63,497 nt of DNA from Marinoscillum sp. MHG1-6 (GTDB lineage Bacteria > Bacteroidota > Bacteroidia > Cytophagales > Cyclobacteriaceae): assembly GCF_024714475.1 (NCBI RefSeq), contig NZ_JAMZMI010000007.1, positions 1 to 63,497 of the forward strand, read 5' to 3'. This document shows, in pieces, positions 48,504-57,806 of this stretch (its first letter is position 1; every line of letters begins with the position of its first letter). Below the pieces are notes generated by a model, which saw only the letters and a program-made list of their open reading frames with translations, was not told the DNA's origin and did no database searches. Both the position numbers and the translations under genes were made by a program.

Positions 48504-49345
48504 CAATCATCGTAACAGGATCGGACGGACAGTTGGGTAATGAGTTGAAAACCTTAGCAAAGGGACTTGACTGGAATTTTATTTTCACAGATTACCAGGA
48601 GTTGGATATCACCAATAAAGAGGCAGTCACTGCATTCTTTCAATCAAACTGTCCCGATTATTGCATCAACTGTGCGGCCTATACAGCAGTGGACAAGGCC
48701 GAATCAGAGAAAGAAAAGGCAGACCTGATTAATGTGACTGGCGCAGAAAATTTGGCATTGGCATGCTCAAAAGCAGGTGCCCCTATAATCCACATCTCTA
48801 CGGATTTTGTTTTTGATGGTACTACAAGCAGACCTCTGAATGAGGATCAACCTACCACGCCGATTAACTACTACGGAGAGTCTAAATTGAATGGAGAACT
48901 AAAAGTGAATGAGGTTCTGAAAGAACACTTCATCCTCCGGACATCCTGGCTGTACTCCACATTTGGGAACAATTTTGTTAAAACCATGCTCAAGCTTGGA
49001 ACCTCTAAGCCCGAACTCAATATCATCTCGGATCAAATTGGGACGCCCACTTACGCCCGGGATTTGGCGAAGGTGATTATCAAAATCATTCAGGATAAAT
49101 CCGAAGCTTATGGCCTCTACCACTACAGCAATGAGGGAATTGCCTCATGGTATGATTTCACAAAAGCCATTTTTGAATACGCCCACATTAGCATCCCGGT
49201 GAATCCGATTCCAACGGAAAAATATCCAACTCCAGCGGCAAGGCCGGCCTACAGCGTAATGGACAAATCAAAAATCAAAGACACATTCGATATTGAAATA
49301 CCTTATTGGAGAGACAGCTTAAAAGAGTGTTTGAAAGCACTTTAA
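48500..49345 (+). CDS. rfbD: dTDP-4-dehydrorhamnose reductase
   Basis: RfbD carries out the last step of dTDP-L-rhamnose synthesis. The 281-residue SDR protein has the GxxGQLG pattern (VTGSDGQLGNELK), ISTDFVFDGT, and the catalytic YxxxK in YYGESKLNGE, with RTSWLYSTFGNNFVKTML and DQIGTPTYARDLA. No rfbA, rfbB or rfbC is adjacent, so the rest of the pathway lies elsewhere. It overlaps the upstream oxidoreductase gene by 4 bases and abuts the convergent lipoprotein gene. Confidence 0.95.
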   Translation: MTIIVTGSDGQLGNELKTLAKGLDWNFIFTDYQELDITNKEAVTAFFQSNCPDYCINCAAYTAVDKAESEKEKADLINVTGAENLALACSKAGAPIIHISTDFVFDGTTSRPLNEDQPTTPINYYGESKLNGELKVNEVLKEHFILRTSWLYSTFGNNFVKTMLKLGTSKPELNIISDQIGTPTYARDLAKVIIKIIQDKSEAYGLYHYSNEGIASWYDFTKAIFEYAHISIPVNPIPTEKYPTPAARPAYSVMDKSKIKDTFDIEIPYWRDSLKECLKAL

Positions 49346-50038
49346 TTATTCCAAAAACACCCAAACCTCACTCTCTGAAGTGCCCGGAATTCCTTCCTGA
49401 TATTGAGCCATGAGCGCATTCCAATCATCTACGCGAGGGTTATTTTCGACGGTCTTTGGATTCAACTCATCGAGCGTTTTATCTGCCGGAATTGAAATCA
49501 CCAGCAACAGTTGACGGCCGGATCGATACACCAGTAATTGCTGGAAACGGGCATTGCAAAAGCCCTGTGCTATCTCAGGCCATTCCTCAAACTGGGTATC
49601 ATGATATGCTACATACTCTTGTTGCTTTACACTATCCTCCACCAGATTGGCAGTAAGTAGGTAATCCCTCCATTCGACTGCCAAGGTTGAGTCAGAACAA
49701 TGCAATGATTTATCATACACATAGAGCGGCTCCAGGTACTCCTTAATTTTGATATTGGAGATAACTTCAGAAACCTGCATTTCTAGCCTTTTTACATCCT
49801 CCATCTCACCGAAAACAACTGTATGGTTCTTCCATGAATAAACTCCCAATTCGCTACTCACATTGGCTTTTATCAGGGAATCCACAGTTGTTCCCTTCGG
49901 AGCAATGAATTCTATAGCTTCTCTATAGTTGATTTCCTCCCGTGATGTGCCCTGCTCCTTTTGTTGAGGTTGAGAGCAACCCTTTGACAATAGGAATACA
50001 AATGAAAGCTGGTAGAGACTTTTGCTTAATGAATTCAT
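49346..50038 (-). CDS. L-rhamnose-mutarotase-like lipoprotein
   Basis: A 230-residue protein, starting at the ATG 50038 (MNSLSKSLYQ), since a longer frame would reach back into the upstream gene's 3' end. A lipoprotein signal (lipobox LSKGC, Cys21) precedes a linker and, from about residue 100, a RhaM/L-fucose mutarotase-like domain: LYVYDKSLHC, YHDTQFEEWPE and LLVISIPADKTLDEL. The family interconverts anomers of L-rhamnose or L-fucose. Being a lipoprotein with about 80 extra N-terminal residues is unusual for a normally cytoplasmic enzyme. It follows the beta-helix gene with 1 base between. Confidence 0.78.
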   Translation of the reverse strand: MNSLSKSLYQLSFVFLLSKGCSQPQQKEQGTSREEINYREAIEFIAPKGTTVDSLIKANVSSELGVYSWKNHTVVFGEMEDVKRLEMQVSEVISNIKIKEYLEPLYVYDKSLHCSDSTLAVEWRDYLLTANLVEDSVKQQEYVAYHDTQFEEWPEIAQGFCNARFQQLLVYRSGRQLLLVISIPADKTLDELNPKTVENNPRVDDWNALMAQYQEGIPGTSESEVWVFLE

Positions 50039-50039
50039 A

Positions 50040-52019
50040 TCAATGGAACCTATCAGATTCTTTGAAACCTTTCGGGAAAATGCTAATAACCTCCGGCTCG
50101 GAATCAGGAACCATATCCTGAAAAGCCTCCTCGATACCGGCTTCATCAATGATCTGCTGAGCATCCGGATTGGTTGAAAAATCATCTTCACGAAATGAAT
50201 ATGTTTGTTCAACAATATCATTGGTGCCATTGTCCATGTAGAAATGGTTTTTCACATAGTTGCGGTAAGCGATAATATCGTGACATCTCTTGGTCCATAG
50301 ATGCAGCCACATATGCTTATAGCTCGGATTTCCGACCACATTATCACGTATGGTCCAATAGGCGGAACCATCATCAGGATAGATACATCTTGGGCCGTTA
50401 AACACATAGTTATGTTCAATATAAGAGTCGGGTTGTTCTCCAAGTACATAAATTATTCCTCCATCATCAAGCACCTGATGACTATTTCCTGCTTTGTTAT
50501 AACTGATCAGGTTGCCTCTCGCAACTGTAGATGGCGGCAAACCGGAGTTACCCCACCACCAGCCGCATGTAATGGCACCATATGGAGTACCCGCAATATC
50601 ATTATGCGTAATGGTCACATTCTCCACAAAAAAGGAAGTAATCCCCTCCACCTGGCGATAGTCCAGACATACATTTCTGAGGTAGTTATTGGAAACGAGG
50701 ACATTCTTGCAAACCCCTTCAACACCCGGCTTAAACAGTTCCCCATCGCCAACCTCATAATGCTGTGGATGTCCGATGTTGACCGCATTACCTAGCAGAT
50801 TCTGAAATGAATTCCCGGATACTTCAGTATCGACTACATCATTTGCAAGATTGATGGAAATAGCCGATCCATTACGCTCAAAATAATTCCTCACAAATGA
50901 GATATTGGAAGCGTTAGTCACCTGTATGGTTCCTGTGGGGATGTCGGTACTGTTGTATTTTGTTGGGTGCCAGTTGCCATCCGGAATAAATTTTACCGCC
51001 AAACCAAGACTCTGGATACCAGCAAATCCGTGAGAACCTGCCACTTCCATTAATTGCCAGTCATCATGAGAAAAGGTAATACCTTCAAATCTGAGATTGG
51101 ACACCCTTGAACTTGTCGATGAACCGGTGAGCTTAATCAGTCCCATGCTAGTTGATGCATAAACCTCAACCTGAGTCATATCTTCCCCTTCGCTGTAATA
51201 ATAAAGGGTCTTCGTGGTGCGATCGAAGTAGAACTCTCCGGGACTATCCAGTAATTCGAACGCATTCCTGATCACAAAGAGCTTCTTGTAGTTAATCTTA
51301 CCGGCCCAGGCCATTGACGTCGCAATGGCGCCATAAGGCTGTTGAAATTTAATGATCGTTGTATCGTCGTGCTCCACTATATCTTTGGCACAAAGGATCT
51401 TTTCGGTCCAAATATTGAACTGGACCAACTCCACATCTTGAGGGTTTTTGTAGACATCAATGTCAGCAGATGAAAACTTAATCCCTTCTATGCCTGAACC
51501 CGCACCAAAGGACCACTCCTCTGATCCGTCAATCTCAAACCTCCCCCAATCTCCCAAACCTGCGACCGGCATATCGGTACCCGCCATGCGTTTTCTCTTT
51601 CCGTTGACATAAAGAGACCGTAGCTTAGTATCCCGGTCCAATCGGGCTTTATAAATGGGTCCTTCCACATGCTGCCAACCTTCTACTTTCACACCACCGC
51701 TGATCACCGCTTTTTCTCCCTCGTAGGCCTTGAATATGATCTTCCCGTTTACACCCGAATGTTTTTCGCTGAATTCAATGGGCTTATCTATGGTGTAAAC
51801 TCCTCCCCGAAGTAGAACTTCTACATCTCCATCCTTCTTTTTACTTGCCTTGACAGCTGCTGTACGCGCTTCCTGAATGGTCCCATACGGCTTGCTTTTC
51901 GACCCTGAGCCATTCTTTGCTCCCGGTTTGACATAAATTCTTGATTGCGCTGCGAGGGTTGACATGCTGATCAGCAGTACACAGCTCAGCCAAATATTTC
52001 TTTGACTAGAAAATTTCAT
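50040..52019 (-). CDS. secreted right-handed parallel beta-helix protein
   Basis: A 659-residue secreted protein with a signal peptide (hydrophobic 9-22, cleavage after AAQ/LAA near 24). The N-terminus IYVKPGAKNGSGSKSKPYGTIQEAR is the usual start of right-handed beta-helix proteins, and repeated VSNLRFEGITFSHD and ISFVRNYFERNGSAI-type coils follow. Such proteins include pectate-lyase-like and glycosidase families, but catalytic residues cannot be identified. Its partner downstream is the rhamnose-mutarotase-like lipoprotein, so a rhamnose-containing glycan is a reasonable guess. Confidence 0.85.
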   Translation of the reverse strand: MKFSSQRNIWLSCVLLISMSTLAAQSRIYVKPGAKNGSGSKSKPYGTIQEARTAAVKASKKKDGDVEVLLRGGVYTIDKPIEFSEKHSGVNGKIIFKAYEGEKAVISGGVKVEGWQHVEGPIYKARLDRDTKLRSLYVNGKRKRMAGTDMPVAGLGDWGRFEIDGSEEWSFGAGSGIEGIKFSSADIDVYKNPQDVELVQFNIWTEKILCAKDIVEHDDTTIIKFQQPYGAIATSMAWAGKINYKKLFVIRNAFELLDSPGEFYFDRTTKTLYYYSEGEDMTQVEVYASTSMGLIKLTGSSTSSRVSNLRFEGITFSHDDWQLMEVAGSHGFAGIQSLGLAVKFIPDGNWHPTKYNSTDIPTGTIQVTNASNISFVRNYFERNGSAISINLANDVVDTEVSGNSFQNLLGNAVNIGHPQHYEVGDGELFKPGVEGVCKNVLVSNNYLRNVCLDYRQVEGITSFFVENVTITHNDIAGTPYGAITCGWWWGNSGLPPSTVARGNLISYNKAGNSHQVLDDGGIIYVLGEQPDSYIEHNYVFNGPRCIYPDDGSAYWTIRDNVVGNPSYKHMWLHLWTKRCHDIIAYRNYVKNHFYMDNGTNDIVEQTYSFREDDFSTNPDAQQIIDEAGIEEAFQDMVPDSEPEVISIFPKGFKESDRFH

Positions 52020-52114
52020 TTCAGGGTAATTGGAGTTAAAGTCATGAATCAGGCATCTAATCTAATCACTGTCATTATTCACCGGTAAGCATTTTACTCA
52101 AAGTTCAATTATAT

Positions 52115-52144
52115 AAAACAAAAAACCCCGAATAATTCGGGGTT
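52115..52144 (-). terminator. intrinsic terminator after the DUF2911 gene
   Basis: AACCCCGAA/TTCGGGGTT (52124-52132 with 52136-52144), nine pairs around TAA, with a T-rich tract on the minus strand. It directly follows the DUF2911/TPR gene. Confidence 0.9.
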
Positions 52145-52163
52145 CATCTCGATTCATTCGGGA

Positions 52164-53276
52164 TCAACTTTCATAGTCGACACCCAATGTTTTTAGGTTT
52201 TTAATCGAGTTATCCCTGACAAATTTTGGCGGATTCATGGACAGGCATTTTTGAAATTCCTTTATTGCCTTCTTATTCTCCCCTTTCGCCATATAAGCTT
52301 CTCCGAGACTATCGTGCGCATTCGCATCGGTAGGATTATTTTTTATATTGAGCTTGAAGTACCCAATGGCCCTATCCACTTCACCTGCACCTAGCATCTG
52401 ATAACCCAGGAAATTGAGTTGTTGTAAATTGGCCATCTCAGCCGCCTCATCTGCCACTTTGATACCCTCCTCTTTTTGTCCATTTTGAAATAAAAGGCCG
52501 GCCTTAACGGATAAATTCTGTGCATTCTTAGTATCCGCTATGGAAGCATTCACCCACTCAATCGCTTCCTCGTGATTCATATTATTCTGGAAGCAGTACT
52601 GAGCCGCTGACAACTTGCCTCTCCAGCCAAAACCGGCTACGCCCCTGAGCTCATCCCGGAAGCTTTGCAAGATAGTCTCCTGTTCACAAGCAATTTGAAT
52701 AGGAATTTGCTTGTTCTCCCAAATCAAAGCAAGTGTACCGGAGCTGTTCGTAAGATCAGTGAATTCATAGGTTAACACATTGGTAAATGGGGCATCTTCC
52801 ATTTGTACATCCAACCTCATTACATCTTCACTCTTTTCATACCAAAAACTGCCCCAGGACGATGTGTTGGATGAAAAAATCAATGTAACCGTACCGTTTT
52901 CCTGCGGGATCATGTGAAGCCCATAACTTCCGGCTGCCAAGGCCTGACCCTCTACCTGAATTGGTCCCGTGGTAGAAAATATCGTATTCTCATTGGCTCC
53001 GGCTCTCCAAGGCATAGGTTCCTGATTCCCAAAAGAATTAGAAGCCAGCCCATAAGGAACCTGAACACCCCATATCTGACCCGTACGATCATTATTTCCG
53101 CGGATTACAGAAGGTCGGGAGTACTGAATGCTCACATCAATCAATCCGATTCGCTGCGTTAATGTGGCCTTTGGACTTGGTCTGGGAGTGGTCACCGTCT
53201 GTGCATTAGAGATAACCACCGTGCCACTCATGAAGATCAGAAGTAGCACCATTTTAGATTGTAAAAAGACTTTCAT
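52164..53276 (-). CDS. DUF2911 domain protein with C-terminal TPR repeats
   Basis: A 370-residue secreted protein with a signal peptide (hydrophobic 9-22, cleavage after NAQ). The N-terminal half is DUF2911 (RIGLIDVSIQYSRPSVIRG, WRAGANENTIFSTT, GSYGLHMIPQENGTVTLIFS). The C-terminal 150 residues contain TPR-like helix pairs (AHDSLGEAYMAKGENKKAIKEFQKCL). Periplasmic or outer-membrane location is inferred; function is unknown. A 9-base inverted repeat lies about 140 bases upstream. Confidence 0.88.
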   Translation of the reverse strand: MKVFLQSKMVLLLIFMSGTVVISNAQTVTTPRPSPKATLTQRIGLIDVSIQYSRPSVIRGNNDRTGQIWGVQVPYGLASNSFGNQEPMPWRAGANENTIFSTTGPIQVEGQALAAGSYGLHMIPQENGTVTLIFSSNTSSWGSFWYEKSEDVMRLDVQMEDAPFTNVLTYEFTDLTNSSGTLALIWENKQIPIQIACEQETILQSFRDELRGVAGFGWRGKLSAAQYCFQNNMNHEEAIEWVNASIADTKNAQNLSVKAGLLFQNGQKEEGIKVADEAAEMANLQQLNFLGYQMLGAGEVDRAIGYFKLNIKNNPTDANAHDSLGEAYMAKGENKKAIKEFQKCLSMNPPKFVRDNSIKNLKTLGVDYES

Positions 53277-53414
53277 TTAAATATTAGGTTTGTGTTTACC
53301 TGATTAAACGAAAGTCCCGGCTGCGATCCTAAAGAATGTGATAAACGGCAATTAACAGATGAAGCAAAATTTTTGTGGGGAGATTGTATTCATCAGTGAA
53401 AGCCACTAGCAGAA

Positions 53415-53447
53415 ATGTACAATTGATTACATCTCTTCATTGTACAT
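53415..53447. repeat. 9-base perfect inverted repeat around TGTACA
   Basis: ATGTACAAT (53415-53423) and ATTGTACAT (53439-53447) are inverse complements with a 15-base spacer. CATTGTACATGATT (53438-53451) also occurs at 13398-13411, in another intergenic region. It may be a regulator site or an RNA hairpin; no factor is indicated. Confidence 0.5.
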
Positions 53448-53681
53448 GATTGCCCTCTTTCAATTCCCCCTAAAAGTTATGATAGTCATGTCATGACTGA
53501 CTAGAGCGCTAATAGAAGAAATCATGTAGTGACAATTTGACAATTTCTTCCTATCTGTGATAGAGGTCTTCGGCATTGAAGGGATATTCACCCTGTTTTT
53601 TTTTAAAATATTAAGTTTCTTAGTTACCCCACAAGTTTCCGGATTGATCCCAATTAACGCCTGGAGGCATTGAGTACAAAC

Positions 53682-53711
53682 AAAAAAAACCCTGACCAAT
53701 GCCAGGGTTTT
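53682..53711 (-). terminator. intrinsic terminator after rho
   Basis: AAAACCCTG (53686-53694) pairs with CAGGGTTTT (53703-53711) and is followed on the minus strand by eight T. It lies 24 bases beyond the rho stop. Confidence 0.9.
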
Positions 53712-53735
53712 CATTATATAATTTTATGATAATTA

Positions 53736-55361
53736 TTATCCATTCATGGAGATGAGGAACTCATCATTGTTTCTGGTTCCTTTCATCCTGCTAAGCAAGA
53801 ATTCCATGGCCTCATTACTATTCATGTCAGACATGAATTTACGCAAGATCCAAACTCGACTCAACTCTTCCTTATCCATCAATAGATCTTCACGACGAGT
53901 ACCAGATGCCGGAACGTCAATAGCAGGGTAAACTCTCTTGTTAGAAAGTTTTCTATCAAGCTGTAGTTCCATGTTACCTGTACCTTTGAATTCTTCAAAG
54001 ATCACTTCATCCATTTTCGATCCTGTTTCAATCAATGCAGTCGCAATGATGGTCAATGACCCTCCGTTCTCTACATTTCTTGCTGCTCCAAAGAATCTTT
54101 TTGGCTTATGCAATGCATTCGCATCCACACCACCGGATAAGATTTTACCTGATGAAGGCACTACAGTATTGTATGCTCTGGCCAATCGAGTGATCGAATC
54201 AAGTAGGATAACCACATCGTGCCCACATTCCACCATTCTTTTAGCCTTTTCAAGAACTATGCTTGAAACCTTAACATGCTTTTCAGCCTGTTCATCGAAT
54301 GTCGAAGCTATTACTTCAGCTTTCACTGAACGTGCCATATCGGTCACTTCCTCAGGTCTTTCATCAATCAAAAGGATCATCAAATAGACCTCCGGGTGAT
54401 TTTCAGCAATGGCATTGGCCACATTCTTCAATAGCACCGTCTTACCGGTTTTCGGCTGTGCCACGATCATACCACGCTGTCCTTTACCGATCGGCGCAAA
54501 CAAATCCAGGATTCGGGTAGAATAATTATCCGGTCTACCGCTTAGCTTAAGTTTCTCCTCAGGGAAAAGCGGCGTCAGGTATTCAAAGGCTACCCGGTCT
54601 CTGATCTCTTCAGTAGTCTTACCATTTACACTTGATACACGAAGTAAAGCGAAGTACTTCTCTCCGTCTTTAGGTGGTCTGATCTGACCTTTTACAGTAT
54701 CTCCGGTTTTCAGACCAAACAATTTGATCTGCGATGGAGAAACATAAATATCATCAGGTGAAGCCAGGTAATGGTAGTCACTTGATCGAAGGAAACCATA
54801 TCCATCCTGCATGATTTCAAGAACTCCTTCATTTTCAATTACTCCATCAAAATCCTTAATGTCCTCGTTGAACTGAGCTCTCTTTGACTTACCCTCTTTT
54901 CGATCATCCCTGCCTCTATTTTCTTTTGGGTGCTCCTGCTTGGGAGTGTCCTGAGGTTTTGGATTTGGAGCTTTACGCTCTGTTCCTGCAGAATCAGAAA
55001 TCTCCGCGACTTCTTCCTTGGCTTTTGTTGTAGATGCTTCAATCTCTATATCAAGTGATTTAAGCAAATCTTCTGCATCCTGTCCTTTAGTGTCCTTTTC
55101 GGCTTTGGCTTCCGGCTCTACTTTCTTTCTCTTGCGGACAGGTTTTTTAGGCTCTTTTTCTTTGGGCTCAACTTGTGCCTTTGGCTCAGTGTCCCCTTTG
55201 ATTTTTTTGATCTCGCTATCTGGCATTGTAGCCTGCTTGTCGAGAATTTGGTAAATAAGGTCTTGTTTCTGGGATTTCTTGGCATTCTTAACGCCTAGCC
55301 CTTCGGCTATCTCTCTTAGCTCCGAGAGAAGTCTCACACTCAAATCATCAAGGGTGTACAT
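53736..55361 (-). CDS. rho: transcription termination factor Rho with large N-terminal insertion
   Basis: Rho is the hexameric RNA helicase that ends untranslated transcripts. In 541 residues: the N-terminal Rho_N helical motif (1-44), then a Lys/Glu/Pro-rich disordered insert (about 45-170), the cold-shock-like RNA-binding domain (about 175-245) and the RecA-like ATPase. The ATPase carries Walker A QPKTGKT (302-308), [15 protein letters not shown] and the R-loop. E. coli Rho is 419 residues, so the extra 120 are the insert, a feature of Bacteroidetes and Actinobacteria. Rho itself has an intrinsic terminator. Confidence 0.97.
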   Translation of the reverse strand: MYTLDDLSVRLLSELREIAEGLGVKNAKKSQKQDLIYQILDKQATMPDSEIKKIKGDTEPKAQVEPKEKEPKKPVRKRKKVEPEAKAEKDTKGQDAEDLLKSLDIEIEASTTKAKEEVAEISDSAGTERKAPNPKPQDTPKQEHPKENRGRDDRKEGKSKRAQFNEDIKDFDGVIENEGVLEIMQDGYGFLRSSDYHYLASPDDIYVSPSQIKLFGLKTGDTVKGQIRPPKDGEKYFALLRVSSVNGKTTEEIRDRVAFEYLTPLFPEEKLKLSGRPDNYSTRILDLFAPIGKGQRGMIVAQPKTGKTVLLKNVANAIAENHPEVYLMILLIDERPEEVTDMARSVKAEVIASTFDEQAEKHVKVSSIVLEKAKRMVECGHDVVILLDSITRLARAYNTVVPSSGKILSGGVDANALHKPKRFFGAARNVENGGSLTIIATALIETGSKMDEVIFEEFKGTGNMELQLDRKLSNKRVYPAIDVPASGTRREDLLMDKEELSRVWILRKFMSDMNSNEAMEFLLSRMKGTRNNDEFLISMNG

Positions 55362-55614
55362 AAAATCAAAAATGTAGGTTTAATAACTGGTTATCCGTTC
55401 TCAAGAATGCGGCGGATAGCTTGTAGTAAAATAAGATAAGGATTGAAAACGAAGTGAATGACACTTGAATTGCAGCACAAGTATATCGTATCACCACATA
55501 TTTAACAAAATAAAGGTGAAAAAATAAACGACCAATGTGATCTGTGTGCACGATCTATTTCGGTTATTCACCTTAAGCTCTTTAATTTGCAGTCTCTTTA
55601 AAAAACACAGAAAA

Positions 55615-56895
55615 ATGTTACAAGTAGTTGCGATCAGGGAGCAGTTTGAAAGTTATGTGGAAGGGTTAAACAAGCGAGGTATTCAAAATGCTTCTGATAT
55701 CCTGAATGAACTCCTGAAAATTGATGATCAAAGAAAGAGCACACAGCAAAGTCTGGAGGAAATTCTTTCTGAATCGAATCAATCAGCAAAAATAATCGGA
55801 CAACTACTCAAAGAGGGCAAGAAGGAAGAGGCCGAATCAGCAAAGGCCAAAACCTCTGAGTTAAAACAGCAGAGCAAGGCACTTGGTGAATCATTAAGCG
55901 CCCTGGAGGAAGAACTGAAATCCAAGCTATACAATGTTCCAAACATCCCTCATTCATCCGTGCCAGCGGGAAAAAATGCCGAGGATAATGAAGTAGTCAA
56001 GCTGGAGGATAGCAGCATTCCGCAACTTAACGAAGGAGCTAAACCTCATTGGGACCTTATCGAAGAATATGACATCATTGATTTCGGCCTGGGAAATAAA
56101 ATAACAGGGGCGGGATTCCCTGTCTACAAAAAAGAAGGTGCCCGAATGGTCAGAGCGATGATCAACTACTTTTTGGATCAGGCGCTTGAGGCTGGATATC
56201 AGGAAGTTCAACCTCCAATCCTCATCAACGAAGACTCCGGTTATGGCACAGGACAGCTTCCAGATAAAGAAGGACAAATGTATCAGGCGATGGATACCAA
56301 TATGTACCTGATCCCTACTGCTGAAGTACCTATAACCAATCTATATCGGGATGTCATTATAGAAGAAAATCAACTTCCAGTTAAAAACGTTGGGTATACA
56401 CCATGCTTCAGAAGAGAGGCCGGCTCATGGGGCTCCCATGTTCGCGGTTTGAATCGCCTGCATCAGTTTGATAAGGTAGAGATCGTTCAGGTGACAACAC
56501 CTGATAAGTCCTACGAAACGTTGGAGCAAATGGTTGGTCATGTTGAAAAACTGGTTGCATCACTGGGGTTACCTTATCGTATTTTGAGGTTATGTGGTGG
56601 AGACATGGGATTCACGTCGGCGTTGACTTATGATTTCGAGGTGTACTCTGCTGCACAGCAGAAGTGGCTGGAGGTAAGCTCCGTGTCTAACTTTGAGACT
56701 TATCAGGCAAACCGGTTGAAGCTTCGAATCAAGGACAAGAATGGTAAAAAGGTGCTCGCTCATACGTTGAACGGAAGTGCGTTGGCGATCCCCCGAATCC
56801 TGGCAGCCATATTGGAAAACAATCAAACTGAAAGCGAAATACATATTCCTCAGGTTTTGCACCGATACACCGGTTTCGAGTCTATCAAAAAATAA
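55615..56895 (+). CDS. serS: seryl-tRNA synthetase
   Basis: Class II synthetase charging tRNA-Ser. N-terminal long coiled-coil tRNA-binding arm (about 25-105), then the catalytic domain with motif 2 (YTPCFRREAGSWG) and motif 3 (NGSALAIPR). I start at ATG 55615 (MLQVVAIREQ, 426 residues) as in homologues; a longer frame from 55537 adds 26 residues without family match. It is divergent from rho. The following GNAT gene starts 3 bases later. Confidence 0.96.
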   Translation: MLQVVAIREQFESYVEGLNKRGIQNASDILNELLKIDDQRKSTQQSLEEILSESNQSAKIIGQLLKEGKKEEAESAKAKTSELKQQSKALGESLSALEEELKSKLYNVPNIPHSSVPAGKNAEDNEVVKLEDSSIPQLNEGAKPHWDLIEEYDIIDFGLGNKITGAGFPVYKKEGARMVRAMINYFLDQALEAGYQEVQPPILINEDSGYGTGQLPDKEGQMYQAMDTNMYLIPTAEVPITNLYRDVIIEENQLPVKNVGYTPCFRREAGSWGSHVRGLNRLHQFDKVEIVQVTTPDKSYETLEQMVGHVEKLVASLGLPYRILRLCGGDMGFTSALTYDFEVYSAAQQKWLEVSSVSNFETYQANRLKLRIKDKNGKKVLAHTLNGSALAIPRILAAILENNQTESEIHIPQVLHRYTGFESIKK

Positions 56896-56898
56896 ACA

Positions 56899-57351
56899 AT
56901 GTCTTCCTTCAATATCAGAAAAGGCACTAAAGATGATCTGCCGGCAGCCCTTGAGCTGATTCGGGAATTGGCCCTTTATGAAAAAGCGCCTGAAGAGGTG
57001 ACGAACACTCTGGAGATGATGGAAAGAGATGGATTTGGCGAAGAGCCGGTTTTCGGATTTATAATGGCGGAATCTGAAAGCATGATTGTAGGGATGTCGC
57101 TTTACTATTTTCGGTATTCTACCTGGAAAGGCAAAAGACTTTATCTGGAAGATCTCATTGTCACCGAGAAATTTCGGGGGAAAGGAATTGGGAAGTTGTT
57201 ATTTGAACAGACCATTGAGACGGCCAAATCCACCGGATGTACAGGCGTGATGTGGCAGGTTCTGGACTGGAACGAGCCTGCCATCAATTTTTATAAGAAA
57301 TACAATACCCAATTCGACAAGGAATGGGTAAACTGTAACATCAATTTCTAG
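56899..57351 (+). CDS. GNAT family N-acetyltransferase (SAT-like)
   Basis: A 150-residue acetyltransferase. Motif A, RGKGIGKLLFEQTIE, supplies the acetyl-CoA loop, and RLYLEDLIVTEKF and QVLDWNEPAINFYKK match the diamine (spermidine/spermine) acetyltransferase group. The real substrate is unknown; polyamines or thialysine are candidates from family. It starts 3 bases after serS and overlaps the convergent DUF4286 gene by 4 bases. Confidence 0.9.
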   Translation: MSSFNIRKGTKDDLPAALELIRELALYEKAPEEVTNTLEMMERDGFGEEPVFGFIMAESESMIVGMSLYYFRYSTWKGKRLYLEDLIVTEKFRGKGIGKLLFEQTIETAKSTGCTGVMWQVLDWNEPAINFYKKYNTQFDKEWVNCNINF

Positions 57352-57653
57352 AGCTCCTCTAACAGTGTCTTAAAAAACACTACTCTTTCTCCATACTTTT
57401 GAAACACATCCTGTTGAAGTCCCGGTTCATGCTGGCTAGCAAAACGGGTGAGCTCCCGGATATCCCTGGCGAAGTATTGTACTGCATAAGTGATCCCCGG
57501 AACATCTGACCGCTCATTCATCAAACGAAGCACCTTATGATCATGAAAGCAACCTGTCTCCAGGGTTTTCGGAATATGGACTTCACGCATCCACATCAGC
57601 CATTCTTCGGCGATGTCTTCCTCCACATTGGCGGTTACATTATAAATTATCAT
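57348..57653 (-). CDS. DUF4286 family protein
   Basis: A 101-residue soluble protein. MIIYNVTANVEEDIAEEWLM, HIPKTLETGCFHDHKVLRL and YAVQYFARDIRELTRF match DUF4286, with an alpha-beta dimeric fold like ABM monooxygenases. Function unknown. The -7 element TACCTTTG at 57676-57683 supports expression from its own promoter. Confidence 0.87.
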   Translation of the reverse strand: MIIYNVTANVEEDIAEEWLMWMREVHIPKTLETGCFHDHKVLRLMNERSDVPGITYAVQYFARDIRELTRFASQHEPGLQQDVFQKYGERVVFFKTLLEEL

Positions 57654-57675
57654 TTATCTCAGATTGATTCTTGAA

Positions 57676-57683
57676 CAAAGGTA
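57676..57683 (-). promoter_or_regulatory. -7 promoter element of the DUF4286 gene
   Basis: TACCTTTG on the minus strand, 23 bases before the start, fits the Bacteroidetes -7 consensus. No -33 match is apparent. Confidence 0.45.
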
Positions 57684-57806
57684 TTAGATATAAATCCCCT
57701 AAAATCTCCTCAAGGATTTAAGATTAAGGTAATTATTTATGAATATCGCAAAACAAAAAAAAATACAGCGGGTTTCCCTATACAGTCGCCATAATCACTC
57801 AACTTA

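Larger units (their letters stand above)
53277..53735. other. 459-base intergenic region between the DUF2911 gene and rho
   Basis: No convincing gene. It holds the rho terminator (53682-53711), a 9-base inverted repeat (53415-53447) and otherwise AT-rich sequence. A minus-strand 84-codon frame at 53460-53714 runs through the terminator and matches nothing I know. Confidence 0.6.

Noticed and set aside
50039-50230. Upstream extension of the rhamnose-mutarotase-like lipoprotein
   Set aside because: It would read in another frame through the 3' end of the beta-helix gene and would bury the lipoprotein signal inside the protein.
53460-53714. 84-codon minus-strand reading frame between rho and the DUF2911 gene
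   Set aside because: It runs through the rho terminator and an inverted repeat, has no family resemblance or start signal, and the composition looks like intergenic DNA.
55537-55614. Upstream extension of serS (26 more residues)
   Set aside because: Hydrophobic, Cys-rich residues unlike the SerRS N-terminus; homologues begin at MLQV.
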